This document shows positions 1-6,818 of a stretch of 6,924 nucleotides of DNA, one piece after another. Every line of letters starts with the position of its first letter. The first letter of the stretch is position 1. Source of the stretch: Muribaculaceae bacterium (lineage in GTDB: Bacteria > Bacteroidota > Bacteroidia > Bacteroidales > Muribaculaceae); NCBI GenBank assembly GCA_902836725.1, contig CADFRV010000131.1, forward strand, positions 1 to 6,924, written 5' to 3'. The notes under the pieces are model-generated. The model made no database searches. It saw nothing but the letters and a program-made list of their open reading frames with translations, and had not been told where the DNA came from. The position numbers and the translations under genes are program-made.

Positions 1-105
1 ATAATTCCATGAAAAATTCAGGATTATATTTATAGCCGCTCCGGATTATTATGCAGAGATATTTGCGTATTTTTGCAACCTGAAATAATTGCTATAAAAA
101 TGGGA

Positions 106-1235
106 ATGATAAAACTTTCGGTACCTCATCTTGGAGGAAAAGAAAAAGCATATGTTGATGAAGCGGTAGACTCTACCTGGATTGTGCCGCTCGGACCTTT
201 TGTGGATCGTTTTGAGCAACAACTGGAGACATATCTTGACACTGCCAACGTGGTGGCTCTCTCGCAGGCACTGCCGCTATTCATCTTGGTCTGATTATGG
301 CCGGAGTTAAAAGCGGAGATGAGGTCATTTGCCAGTCCATGACTTTCTCAGCAAGCTGTAATCCGATTATATATCAGGGAGCAAAACCTGTGTTTGTGGA
401 TAGTGAGAACGACACATGGAATATTTCCCCATATTATCTCGAAAAAGCCATACAGGATCGCAAAAAAAAGACCGGCCGTTTCCCGGCGGCTATCGTGGCA
501 GTAGATCTATATGGAATGCCGGCTAAAATGGAGGAAATTTCCGCCATAGCCTCCCGATATGGCATCCCGGTTGTAGAAGACGCCGCCGAAGCCCTGGGCT
601 CAAAGTACAAAGGAAAGATGTGCGGTACGTTAGGCGAATATGGCGCACTTAGTTTCAACGGAAACAAGATAATAACAACATCAGGGGGAGGCGCGTTGGT
701 ATGCCCGGATGAAGCCGCCGACCAAAGAGTTAAATTCCTGTCAACGCAAGCACGCGAGAACCGACCGTATTATTATCATACTACTATCGGATACAATTAC
801 CGCCTGAGTAATGTGTCAGCAGCCATAGGATGCGCACAGATGGATGTGCTGCCTGACCGTGTGGCGCGTCGGAAGGAGATACACGGTATGTATATGGCAC
901 GGCTCGGGGACATCGACGGAATAACAGTGCATACAAATCCCACCCCGGAGTTCGACTCCAACTTCTGGCTTTCAACAATATTGATAGACCATTCTGTAAT
1001 AAATCGAACTCCTGACGAACTGAGAGTGTTCTTATTGGAAAGAGGTATAGAGACACGTCTGTTATGGCGCCCCATGCATATGCAGCCGGTGTTTTCGGAA
1101 GCCCCATTTTACGGCGACAACTGCGCGGAACGCCTTTTTGAGAGCGGTCTATGCCTGCCGAGCGGCTCTATTCTCTCAGATGATGAAATAAACAAAGTCA
1201 TTGATACAATAATAGAAGCGATCAGTGGCTACTGA
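106..1235 (+). pseudogene. DegT/DnrJ/EryC1/StrS-family PLP-dependent aminotransferase, broken by a frameshift near 264
   Basis: The family transfers an amino group to a keto-sugar nucleotide, usually in capsule, exopolysaccharide or glycan synthesis (EpsN/PglE-like members). Two reading frames together give one full-length protein of about 376 residues. The first frame starts at ATG 106 (or ATG 100) with IKLSVPHLGGKE and has WIVPLGPFVDRFE, then ends at a TGA at 292-294. The second carries the rest: VEDAAEALGS with the cofactor-contacting Asp at 579-581, SFNGNK with the PLP-binding Lys at 666-668, ETRLLWRPMHMQPVF, and the C-terminal LCLPSG. Restoring one G at about 264 gives the family motif LSAGTAAIHLGL across the break. 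The ATG at 297 lies inside the conserved large domain, so it is unlikely to be a true start. As written the gene could not make a normal enzyme. It overlaps a possible start of the HAD gene by one base. The sugar substrate cannot be told from sequence. Family assignment is confident; true pseudogene versus sequencing error is unresolved. Confidence 0.85.
259..270 (+). other. One-base frameshift site in the aminotransferase gene
   Basis: Up to TCG at 262-264 the N-terminal frame encodes VVALS. From GCA read at 264-266 the other frame encodes AGTAAIHLGL, the expected continuation. The base G264 would have to be used twice, so one G is missing, as if TCGGCAGG had become TCGCAGG. There is no slippery heptamer here, so a programmed frameshift is unlikely. 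Either a real deletion or an indel error in the assembly would explain it. Confidence 0.8.
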
Positions 1236-1259
1236 TGAATAAATATAAAATAAAACAGG

Positions 1260-1940
1260 ATGTTTGCCACTGATCTTGATGATACACTATATCGTGAAAT
1301 TGACTATGTAATGTCCGGCTATCGGGCTATTGCAGATGAACTTGAGCGAGCTCATATAATGCGATCCTGTGAAGTGGTTGATATTTTAGAAACCGCCGAG
1401 AATACCTGGCATGGTCTGGACAATCTGGCTGCCAGAATCTGGCAGGTACATCCTGATACAAAATACTCATCGGTAGACTGGATGCTTGGGATATACCGGA
1501 CCCATACTCCTGATATACGACTGATGCCGGAAGTAAGGGAGACGTTGGAGAAAATTTCGAATGCCGGTCATAAGATCGGGATTATAACAGACGGAAGATC
1601 ATCGACCCAACGTGCGAAAATCGAGGCTCTTGGATTACTTGATTTAGTAAGTCCCAAAAATATCATTATCTCATCGGAGGTCGGTGGTGACAAAACAACT
1701 CGGTTGCCTTTTGATAAAATGATTTCTAATAATCCCCATGAAAAACAATTTGTTTATCTTGGGGACAATCCTGCCAAAGATTTCAGGTGGCCCAATGCAA
1801 TGGGATGGACGACAGTGGAACTAAAAGACTGTGACGGAAGAAACATACACCCGCAATCAATTGAGGTTCCGGATAATTTCAAAGCAAAATATATAATCAC
1901 GGATTTCCAGGATATACTGAATGTCTCCGACAGGATGTAA
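1260..1940 (+). CDS. HAD-superfamily hydrolase (phosphatase-like); 5' end probably disturbed
   Basis: A cytoplasmic haloacid dehalogenase-fold phosphohydrolase, 226 residues as read from ATG 1260. Motif I is DLDDTLY with nucleophile Asp5 and acid/base Asp7. A helical cap follows (about 12-90). Motif II is ITDGR with Thr110. A Lys in GGDKTTRLPF (Lys145) fits motif III. Motif IV is YLGDNPAKDF with Asp169 and Asp174. All catalytic positions are present, so a phosphatase-type activity is likely; the substrate is not identifiable. The start is doubtful. Only four residues precede the motif I Asp, and an in-frame TAA at 1251-1253 blocks extension. An ATG at 1235-1237, overlapping the aminotransferase stop as TGATG, begins MNKYKIKQ in a different frame and hits a stop at 1271-1273. 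Removing one base, for example an A from the run at 1252-1255, would join the two. The neighbour suggests a role in sugar or polysaccharide metabolism, which is inference. Confidence 0.85.
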   Translation: MFATDLDDTLYREIDYVMSGYRAIADELERAHIMRSCEVVDILETAENTWHGLDNLAARIWQVHPDTKYSSVDWMLGIYRTHTPDIRLMPEVRETLEKISNAGHKIGIITDGRSSTQRAKIEALGLLDLVSPKNIIISSEVGGDKTTRLPFDKMISNNPHEKQFVYLGDNPAKDFRWPNAMGWTTVELKDCDGRNIHPQSIEVPDNFKAKYIITDFQDILNVSDRM

Positions 1941-1967
1941 ACGAAATGGAGATCATGATACAAAATT

Positions 1968-1997
1968 GTCCCCGCATGCCATTGCACATGCGGGGAC
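1968..1997. terminator. Bidirectional hairpin terminator between convergent HAD and prs genes
   Basis: GTCCCCGCATG at 1968-1978 pairs perfectly with CATGCGGGGAC at 1987-1997, an 11-bp GC-rich stem around an 8-base loop. One G-T wobble and two A-T pairs can extend it outward. It sits 27 bases after the HAD stop and 32 bases after the prs stop on the other strand. On the minus strand the stem is followed by ACAATTTTG; on the plus strand by GATATTTG. The T-tracts are short, but position and stem strength fit a shared terminator for the two converging transcripts. Confidence 0.75.
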
Positions 1998-2029
1998 GAT
2001 ATTTGATAGCATAAGGGCTAAATTTGATC

Positions 2030-2971
2030 TTACTTGATCAGGTATTGCGATGAGATCGACTCGTTGTTATGTACACGACGAATGGTGTCAGCAAACTTGG
2101 CTACAGAAATGATAGTCGCTTTCTTGCAATCTTTGTTGAAAGGTATCGAATTCGTGAAAATCATTTCTGTCAGTCCGCAATTGTCTACGCGCTCCGAAGC
2201 CGGATCACTCATGATGGCATGGGAACATAATGCGCGGACAGATCTTGCACCTTCTCCGATCATAAGATCAGCAGCTTTTGTGATGGTGCCTGCGGTATCT
2301 ACCATATCGTCGATCAATATGACATTTTTGTCCTTTACATCGCCGATTACAGTCATATTTGCCACAACGTTTGCTTTGGCACGCTGTTTATGACAAAGTA
2401 CCAGAGGAACATTAAGGTATTTGGCATAATTGTTGGCTCGTTTCGCACCTCCTACGTCCGGGGTAGCGATTACAAGATTATCCAGATTCAGAGACTGGAT
2501 GTAAGGGATAAACACTGACGATGCGTAGAGGTGGTCGACAGGAATGTTGAAAAATCCTTGAATCTGGTCTGCGTGGAGATCCATTGTGATCACACGGTCG
2601 GCGCCTGCTGTTACGAGAAGATCCGAAACCAATTTGGCTGCGATAGACACGCGCGGTTTGTCCTTACGATCCTGGCGGGCCCATCCGAAATAGGGGATAA
2701 CAGCGATCACAGATTTCGCAGAAGCTCTTTTTGCGGCGTCAATCATGAGGAGAAGCTCCATGAGATTATCGCTGTTTGGGAAAGTGGACTGCACGAGATA
2801 TACTTCGCAGCCACGGATCGACTCTTCAAAAGAAACTTCAAACTCACCATCGGCAAAATGCTGAATGTTCATCTGGCCGAGTTTAATGCCAAGTTCGTTA
2901 CAGATCTCTTCAGCCATATAGCGGCTCTTAGTCCCTGCAAAAACTTTGATTGGGGGTAACATGGAATTCAT
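2030..2971 (-). CDS. prs: Ribose-phosphate pyrophosphokinase (PRPP synthase, class I)
   Basis: Makes 5-phosphoribosyl-1-pyrophosphate from ribose 5-phosphate and ATP in the cytoplasm. PRPP feeds purine, pyrimidine, NAD, histidine and tryptophan synthesis. The 313 residues match the usual class I length. Visible in order: NIQHFADGEFEVSFEESIRG (35-54), the ATP-contacting GWARQDRKDKPR (96-107), the PRPP synthase signature DLHADQIQGFF (131-141), the pyrophosphate-loop region TPDVGGAKRA (170-179), the flexible catalytic loop with Lys195 and Arg197 in CHKQRAKAN, and the ribose-5-phosphate loop VILIDDMVDTAGT (217-229). Nothing is missing. Two starts fit, ATG 2971 (MNSMLPP) and ATG 2962 (MLPP); neither has a Shine-Dalgarno, as is normal in Bacteroidetes. 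The gene follows the GH13 gene by 130 bp on the same strand, with a promoter-like box in the gap, and ends at a strong hairpin. It is probably transcribed alone. Confidence 0.97.
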   Translation of the reverse strand: MNSMLPPIKVFAGTKSRYMAEEICNELGIKLGQMNIQHFADGEFEVSFEESIRGCEVYLVQSTFPNSDNLMELLLMIDAAKRASAKSVIAVIPYFGWARQDRKDKPRVSIAAKLVSDLLVTAGADRVITMDLHADQIQGFFNIPVDHLYASSVFIPYIQSLNLDNLVIATPDVGGAKRANNYAKYLNVPLVLCHKQRAKANVVANMTVIGDVKDKNVILIDDMVDTAGTITKAADLMIGEGARSVRALCSHAIMSDPASERVDNCGLTEMIFTNSIPFNKDCKKATIISVAKFADTIRRVHNNESISSQYLIK

Positions 2972-2998
2972 AAAAGGAATGTGGATGAATATCTACTG

Positions 2999-3006
2999 CA
3001 AAATTA
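2999..3006 (-). promoter_or_regulatory. Candidate Bacteroides-type -7 box for prs
   Basis: On the minus strand this reads TAATTTTG, an exact match to the Bacteroidetes primary sigma -7 consensus TAnnTTTG. It lies 27 bases upstream of ATG 2971, so the leader would be short. A TTG/TTTG sequence lies 12-16 bases further upstream, closer than the roughly 20-base spacing usual for the -33 element, so the -33 match is weak. Confidence 0.4.
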
Positions 3007-3034
3007 GGCATAATTCTGCAAACAACGTATGCCA

Positions 3035-3052
3035 TGCCAAGAAAATTTGGCA
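3035..3052. repeat. Short inverted repeat in the GH13-prs gap
   Basis: TGCCAA at 3035-3040 and TTGGCA at 3047-3052 form a perfect 6-bp inverted repeat around GAAAAT. It lies about 50 bases after the GH13 stop and about 29 bases upstream of the candidate prs -7 box. No T-tract follows on the minus strand, so an operator upstream of prs is as possible as a weak terminator. Chance occurrence cannot be excluded. Confidence 0.35.
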
Positions 3053-3084
3053 CAGAAGGCCGATTTAATCATTTCAGAGGCGGT

Positions 3085-3105
3085 ATAAGCCTAATGATGG
3101 CTTAT
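3085..3105 (-). other. Hairpin overlapping the GH13 stop codon
   Basis: ATAAGCC at 3085-3091 and GGCTTAT at 3099-3105 pair perfectly (7 bp, 7-base loop). The TAA stop of the GH13 gene (3104-3102 on the minus strand) is inside the stem. No T-run follows in the transcript direction, so it is not a classic terminator; it may protect the mRNA 3' end or mean nothing. Confidence 0.3.
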
Positions 3106-4841
3106 TTCATTTTCCAGATCACTGCGCCCCACGGTGCGATTTCTGTGGCAAACGGAGTTGAGGAGGAGAATGTTTTGCTCATTTTCCGTCCGCTTATAAG
3201 CTCTTTTGCCATTCGTTTCCCTTCTTTGATGCCCAGCATGTCGAAAGCAAGCTGAGGCACATTTATTTTTATAGTAGAAGGGGTATCTGAGAAGTTGACA
3301 GCAATTAGAAGTGTTGTGTCACCTTCATGCCGGAGGAAGGCGAAGTGGCGGTGCGGGGAAAAATCAGGATTATTGAAGTTGACATACATCAAATCGAAGA
3401 AACTTCCGCAACTGATGGCTTTTTCGCTATTCAATAATGTGAGAATGCGTTTATATACGGCACGTAAATCTTTCTCAACAGGGGACAGCCGGCCTCCATC
3501 AGCTTTACCTCCGTTAAGCCATCTGCGCACAGTCGGTATGCTCCAGTAATCGAATATCGTGGTACGGCCATCTTTCCCGCTGAACCCCTCTGCGTCTTCT
3601 CCCTTTTCTCCAAGTTCCTGTCCGGCATAAATCATGAACGGCGCTTTGGATATCATGGAACTTACCACCAGAGAGGGGAGTACTTTGGCTGCATCCCCGG
3701 CGTATTCCGATGAAGCGAAACGCTGTTCATCATGGTTCTCAAGGAAGTTAAGCATGCGGTCACCGATTCCATCAATCCGTTGCCAGCAGTCGGTCAAAGT
3801 TGCCGCGGAATGGCGATAACATTGTACCGCCCTTAGTGAATCATACAGATTCACCTTATCATACAGATAGTCGAAATGTCCCCTGTACAAGAATTCGCGA
3901 TACAGATTGACGTCATAAATTTCAGCGATAAACTGAATCTTAGGATAGTGCGCACGTACCATAGGAATCGCCCATTCCCAAAATTCGATAGGCACCATGA
4001 AAACCATGTCGCATCTGAACGCATCGACACCTTTGGATGCCCAGTACCTAAGTATGCGTAACATTTTGAACCATACAGGGGGAATGGGGTTGAAATGCCT
4101 GCTTCCGTCTCCATAATCCACGCCATAGTTCAGTTTTACAGTCTCATACCAGTCATTACGGCCAGGAAAAGCATTGAAGCAGTCGTTGCCGGATGCCTTG
4201 GCAGGAAATTCCTGATAATCTCCTATCGGAAACTGTGGCTGAAAGAGCTGTCTGGGTATATAATAGAAATCATTGGAGGGGGAGAAAAATTTTGTAACGT
4301 CATCCTGTGCGCCAAAGTCTTCAACGCCCTTCGGTGCCACATCGCTGCTATAACTGCGTGCCACATGGTTAGGGACAAAGTCCATAACCACTTTCATTCC
4401 GGCTTTGTGGGTACGCGCAATGAGAGCTTCCCATTCTTTCATGCGATCAGGAACGGAAACGGCTATATCCGGATCTATATCATAATAATCCTTTATGGCA
4501 TAAGGAGAGCCGGCTTTCCCTTTTACTATATAAGGATTGTCGGGACGGATACCATATTCTGAATAATCGGTCGCATGAGCATGCTCAATAACACCTGTAT
4601 ACCAGATATGAGTCACTCCCAGATTACGGATTTCAGCGAGAACCGTATCTGTTATATCGTCGAGTTTGCCACACCCATTCTGGCGAATGTCTCCATCAGG
4701 TACGCAATTCTCAGTCATGTTGGCGAACAGTCTCGGCAACATCTGGTATATCACCGGCTTTACCGAATGTCTGGGAACATGCGAGTGACGTACTACAGAC
4801 TGCGGTTTTATTTCGTTGTTGTCAGTATCCAGTTTATTCAT
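3102..4841 (-). CDS. Cytoplasmic GH13 alpha-amylase-family glycosidase
   Basis: A glycoside hydrolase family 13 enzyme acting on alpha-glucosidic bonds, 579 residues. All diagnostic regions of the (beta/alpha)8 barrel are visible: region I DFVPNH (154-159), region II GVDAFRCD (271-278) with nucleophile Asp278, region III FIAE (304-307) with acid/base Glu307, and region IV FLENHD (366-371) with transition-state Asp371. An aromatic-rich N-terminal YQMLPRLFAN (32-41) opens the barrel, and a beta-sandwich C-terminal domain runs from about 495 to 579. A KLN at 236-238 resembles the region V form of neopullulanase/cyclomaltodextrinase enzymes, but this is only a hint. There is no signal peptide or lipobox, so it differs from the secreted, surface-anchored SusG type and probably works on imported or stored oligosaccharides. 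The gene starts 30 bases after the patatin-like gene and may share its transcript. Catalysis is well supported; exact specificity is not. Confidence 0.93.
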   Translation of the reverse strand: MNKLDTDNNEIKPQSVVRHSHVPRHSVKPVIYQMLPRLFANMTENCVPDGDIRQNGCGKLDDITDTVLAEIRNLGVTHIWYTGVIEHAHATDYSEYGIRPDNPYIVKGKAGSPYAIKDYYDIDPDIAVSVPDRMKEWEALIARTHKAGMKVVMDFVPNHVARSYSSDVAPKGVEDFGAQDDVTKFFSPSNDFYYIPRQLFQPQFPIGDYQEFPAKASGNDCFNAFPGRNDWYETVKLNYGVDYGDGSRHFNPIPPVWFKMLRILRYWASKGVDAFRCDMVFMVPIEFWEWAIPMVRAHYPKIQFIAEIYDVNLYREFLYRGHFDYLYDKVNLYDSLRAVQCYRHSAATLTDCWQRIDGIGDRMLNFLENHDEQRFASSEYAGDAAKVLPSLVVSSMISKAPFMIYAGQELGEKGEDAEGFSGKDGRTTIFDYWSIPTVRRWLNGGKADGGRLSPVEKDLRAVYKRILTLLNSEKAISCGSFFDLMYVNFNNPDFSPHRHFAFLRHEGDTTLLIAVNFSDTPSTIKINVPQLAFDMLGIKEGKRMAKELISGRKMSKTFSSSTPFATEIAPWGAVIWKMK

Positions 4842-4871
4842 CGCTTTATTGCAATCAGTTCAATAATGTTT

Positions 4872-5702
4872 CTATTTTGTGTTTGATTCCCAATCTTTTA
4901 TTGCCCTGTGTGCGGCAGCATACCCGCTCAGGAACACTTTATTTATATCTTTGAGATTGAAAACCTGATAACCGGCAAGTTCCGGAGTGATGATGACATG
5001 ATCACACATTTCCATGTCGTCATACTGGTTGGATTTTGCCATCAGGTTATATGTGCGCATCGCTATCTCGAAGAACGATTTCTTGTATCTGAAGCAATTG
5101 AGTGGAGAGCAGTTCACACCTATAAGTTTCTCACATTTATCACGGATGATCCATGCCGGCAGGTTCCTGAGGACACCACCGTCAACATAGTGTGTCCCGT
5201 CGATCTTTACCGGATTGAATACAATTGGGATACTACAGGAAGCTATGACACGTTCGCCCACAGGCCCTTCATGAAACTCCGCGGGAACTCCTTTGTCAAG
5301 ATCTGTGGCACCGATGTATAATGGGATTTTAAGATCCTCTAATCGGCTAACACCGATTATCCTTTCGATAAAACGTTTGAATTTATTAAGTGAAAAGACC
5401 CCTTCTCCATTCTTTAAACTTAGTGTGCAAAAGTCTGTGAATTTAAGTTTAGAAAACAAAACGAGTATTTCCTGTGGCGGCAAGCCCGCCGCATATAGCA
5501 CTCCCGCGATAGCACCAGCCGACACACCAGCGATCACATCTGGTTTATACCCGGCTTCTTCAAGCGCTTTCAGCGCACCGGCATGAGCGAATCCTCGCGC
5601 ACCGCCGCCACTCAATGCGATTCCAAGTTTATAAGATGGAGCAATGACAGGAGAATTATCTTCTGTCAGATTATCCTTGGATGTAATATTAAGATTGTCC
5701 AT
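4872..5702 (-). CDS. Patatin-like phospholipase family protein (RssA/YchK type)
   Basis: A predicted serine acylhydrolase with a Ser-Asp dyad, 276 residues. The patatin motifs are all present: the oxyanion-hole glycine-rich loop SGGGARG (31-37), the nucleophile elbow GVSAG with Ser61 (59-63), and the catalytic Asp174 in VDGG (173-176). A polar tail of about 24 residues precedes the first beta strand. There is no signal peptide, membrane segment or outer-membrane barrel domain, so it resembles the small soluble bacterial patatins and is probably cytoplasmic. Family members hydrolyse acyl esters of phospholipids or other lipids; the natural substrate here cannot be named. It lies 67 bases after menF and 30 bases before the GH13 gene on the same strand, possibly one transcript. 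ATG 5702 is the only convenient start before the conserved domain. Confidence 0.93.
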   Translation of the reverse strand: MDNLNITSKDNLTEDNSPVIAPSYKLGIALSGGGARGFAHAGALKALEEAGYKPDVIAGVSAGAIAGVLYAAGLPPQEILVLFSKLKFTDFCTLSLKNGEGVFSLNKFKRFIERIIGVSRLEDLKIPLYIGATDLDKGVPAEFHEGPVGERVIASCSIPIVFNPVKIDGTHYVDGGVLRNLPAWIIRDKCEKLIGVNCSPLNCFRYKKSFFEIAMRTYNLMAKSNQYDDMEMCDHVIITPELAGYQVFNLKDINKVFLSGYAAAHRAIKDWESNTK

Positions 5703-5769
5703 ACATATAAAACATTGATCGCATTAAAATTGTGCAAAAACGAGTGCTGATTATGGCCTCTGACACATG

Positions 5770-6807
5770 TCAACCGCAATGTCCCAACAGAGTTTGCAGA
5801 AATGAGGTTTTCGCTTCCGTCTCCTCATATTCGGAAAGTGGTATTGACTCCGGCATTATGCCGCCTCCGCCATAAATGGCATATTTCGTATCATCGAAAT
5901 GCACGCATCTGAGATTCACATATGCATTATACGTATTATGTCCATTGACAGCGACAAAACCACCATAGCAATGGCGTTTATGTCGCTCGAACCTGCATAT
6001 ATCGTCAATAGCCGACTGTTTAGGGAAACCACATAATGCGGGGGTAGGATTGATAGCGTCGATTATTTCTGACAAACGACCTGTTCCCGTTATACCTTCA
6101 ATATGTGAGCAGAGGTGCTCTATCGATCCGTAATTTACGGTGGAAAGTTCGGAAGCAGTGGCCTTGATACCGATCTCATTCAGTTTTGACAGGATGTAAT
6201 CTGACACTATCCGATTTTCATGTATATTTTTGGCATCCCATTGATGTGAACCATTCGCTTTGCGTGTACCGGCAAAAGCAACAGTATGGAATGCCCCGGT
6301 CATTTTGTCAAATTCAAGCAATAGCTCCGGTGTCGCTCCCATCCATCCTTTGGTACCAGGAGTGTAAAACATGAACCTGAATGTCAAAGGGAAACGGCTG
6401 AAAAAACGATGTGCTATCTTGCCCCATCCGGTACGGCCATCATCTGCAGTCATCCCGCAAATGATTCTGGAATATACAGTTTTACCATCCCGTTCACGAC
6501 ACTGGCATATGACGTCGGTAACAGCTTTGAGGTATTCTTCTTTAGAGGTGGACCGGAGCTGTACATCCATTTCTTCCGAAACCACAGGCATCTTTCCGAT
6601 GATCCCCCTTCCGCTGAACTTTCCAAGCCAGGGTGAGAATTCGAAGGAATATGGCGTATCTGTCAACGGACCATCGGGAGATAATTCCCGGCATGTTCCG
6701 TTTTCAAACCATAAGGGGAGTTCACTTCCCGGCATGAGCGCCAATGCGAATGAGCGATGTTGTCTGATGGCGAGATCAATATGTCGAACAGTAGCTTCTG
6801 GCAACAT
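5770..6807 (-). CDS. menF: Isochorismate synthase MenF (chorismate-binding enzyme)
   Basis: Converts chorismate to isochorismate, the entry step to menaquinone, in the cytoplasm. The 345 residues have the ADIC/chorismate-binding fold. Visible: the probable catalytic base Lys109 in GKTVYSR, GATPELLLE (157-165), the AGTR loop (179-182) followed by W-x-x-K-x-x-x-E (190-197) in the Bacteroidetes style, HLCSHIEG (231-238), PTPALCGFP (254-262), an E-R-x-x-R-x-x-Y-G-G segment (274-283), and the Mg-site end GGGGIMPES with Glu329 and Lys333 (313-333). All expected catalytic and metal residues are present. Related chorismate-using enzymes (anthranilate, aminodeoxychorismate or salicylate synthases) are less likely because PTPALCGFP and the short N-terminal domain fit MenF. 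It starts 11 bases after the upstream TRAM-domain gene, suggesting co-transcription. No menD or menB follows; a patatin-like gene does, so the rest of the men pathway must lie elsewhere. Confidence 0.92.
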   Translation of the reverse strand: MLPEATVRHIDLAIRQHRSFALALMPGSELPLWFENGTCRELSPDGPLTDTPYSFEFSPWLGKFSGRGIIGKMPVVSEEMDVQLRSTSKEEYLKAVTDVICQCRERDGKTVYSRIICGMTADDGRTGWGKIAHRFFSRFPLTFRFMFYTPGTKGWMGATPELLLEFDKMTGAFHTVAFAGTRKANGSHQWDAKNIHENRIVSDYILSKLNEIGIKATASELSTVNYGSIEHLCSHIEGITGTGRLSEIIDAINPTPALCGFPKQSAIDDICRFERHKRHCYGGFVAVNGHNTYNAYVNLRCVHFDDTKYAIYGGGGIMPESIPLSEYEETEAKTSFLQTLLGHCG

Positions 6808-6818
6808 TTCAAAGTGTA

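Noticed and set aside
68..75. TATTTTTG matching the Bacteroides -7 box TAnnTTTG, as a promoter for the aminotransferase
   Set aside because: No TTTG or TTG lies about 20 bases upstream, and the sequence is AT-rich enough for a chance match. The gene could equally be inside an operon that starts outside the window.
259..297. Programmed ribosomal frameshift in the aminotransferase
   Set aside because: No slippery heptamer of the X-XXY-YYZ type or run of identical bases is present at the shift point, and the family is not known for recoding. A plain one-base deletion or sequencing error is simpler.
2531..2959. Plus-strand open frame of 142 codons antisense to prs
   Set aside because: It lies entirely within prs, whose protein is unmistakable, and its translation has no recognisable domain pattern.
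4095..4562. Plus-strand open frame of 155 codons antisense to the GH13 gene
   Set aside because: It is a shadow of the GH13 coding strand; the opposite frame holds the catalytic region I and conserved barrel sequence.
5703..5769. Separate promoter for the patatin-like gene in the 67-bp gap after menF
   Set aside because: A TTTG is present on the minus strand but no TAnnTTTG box follows at a suitable distance, so I could not support a promoter.
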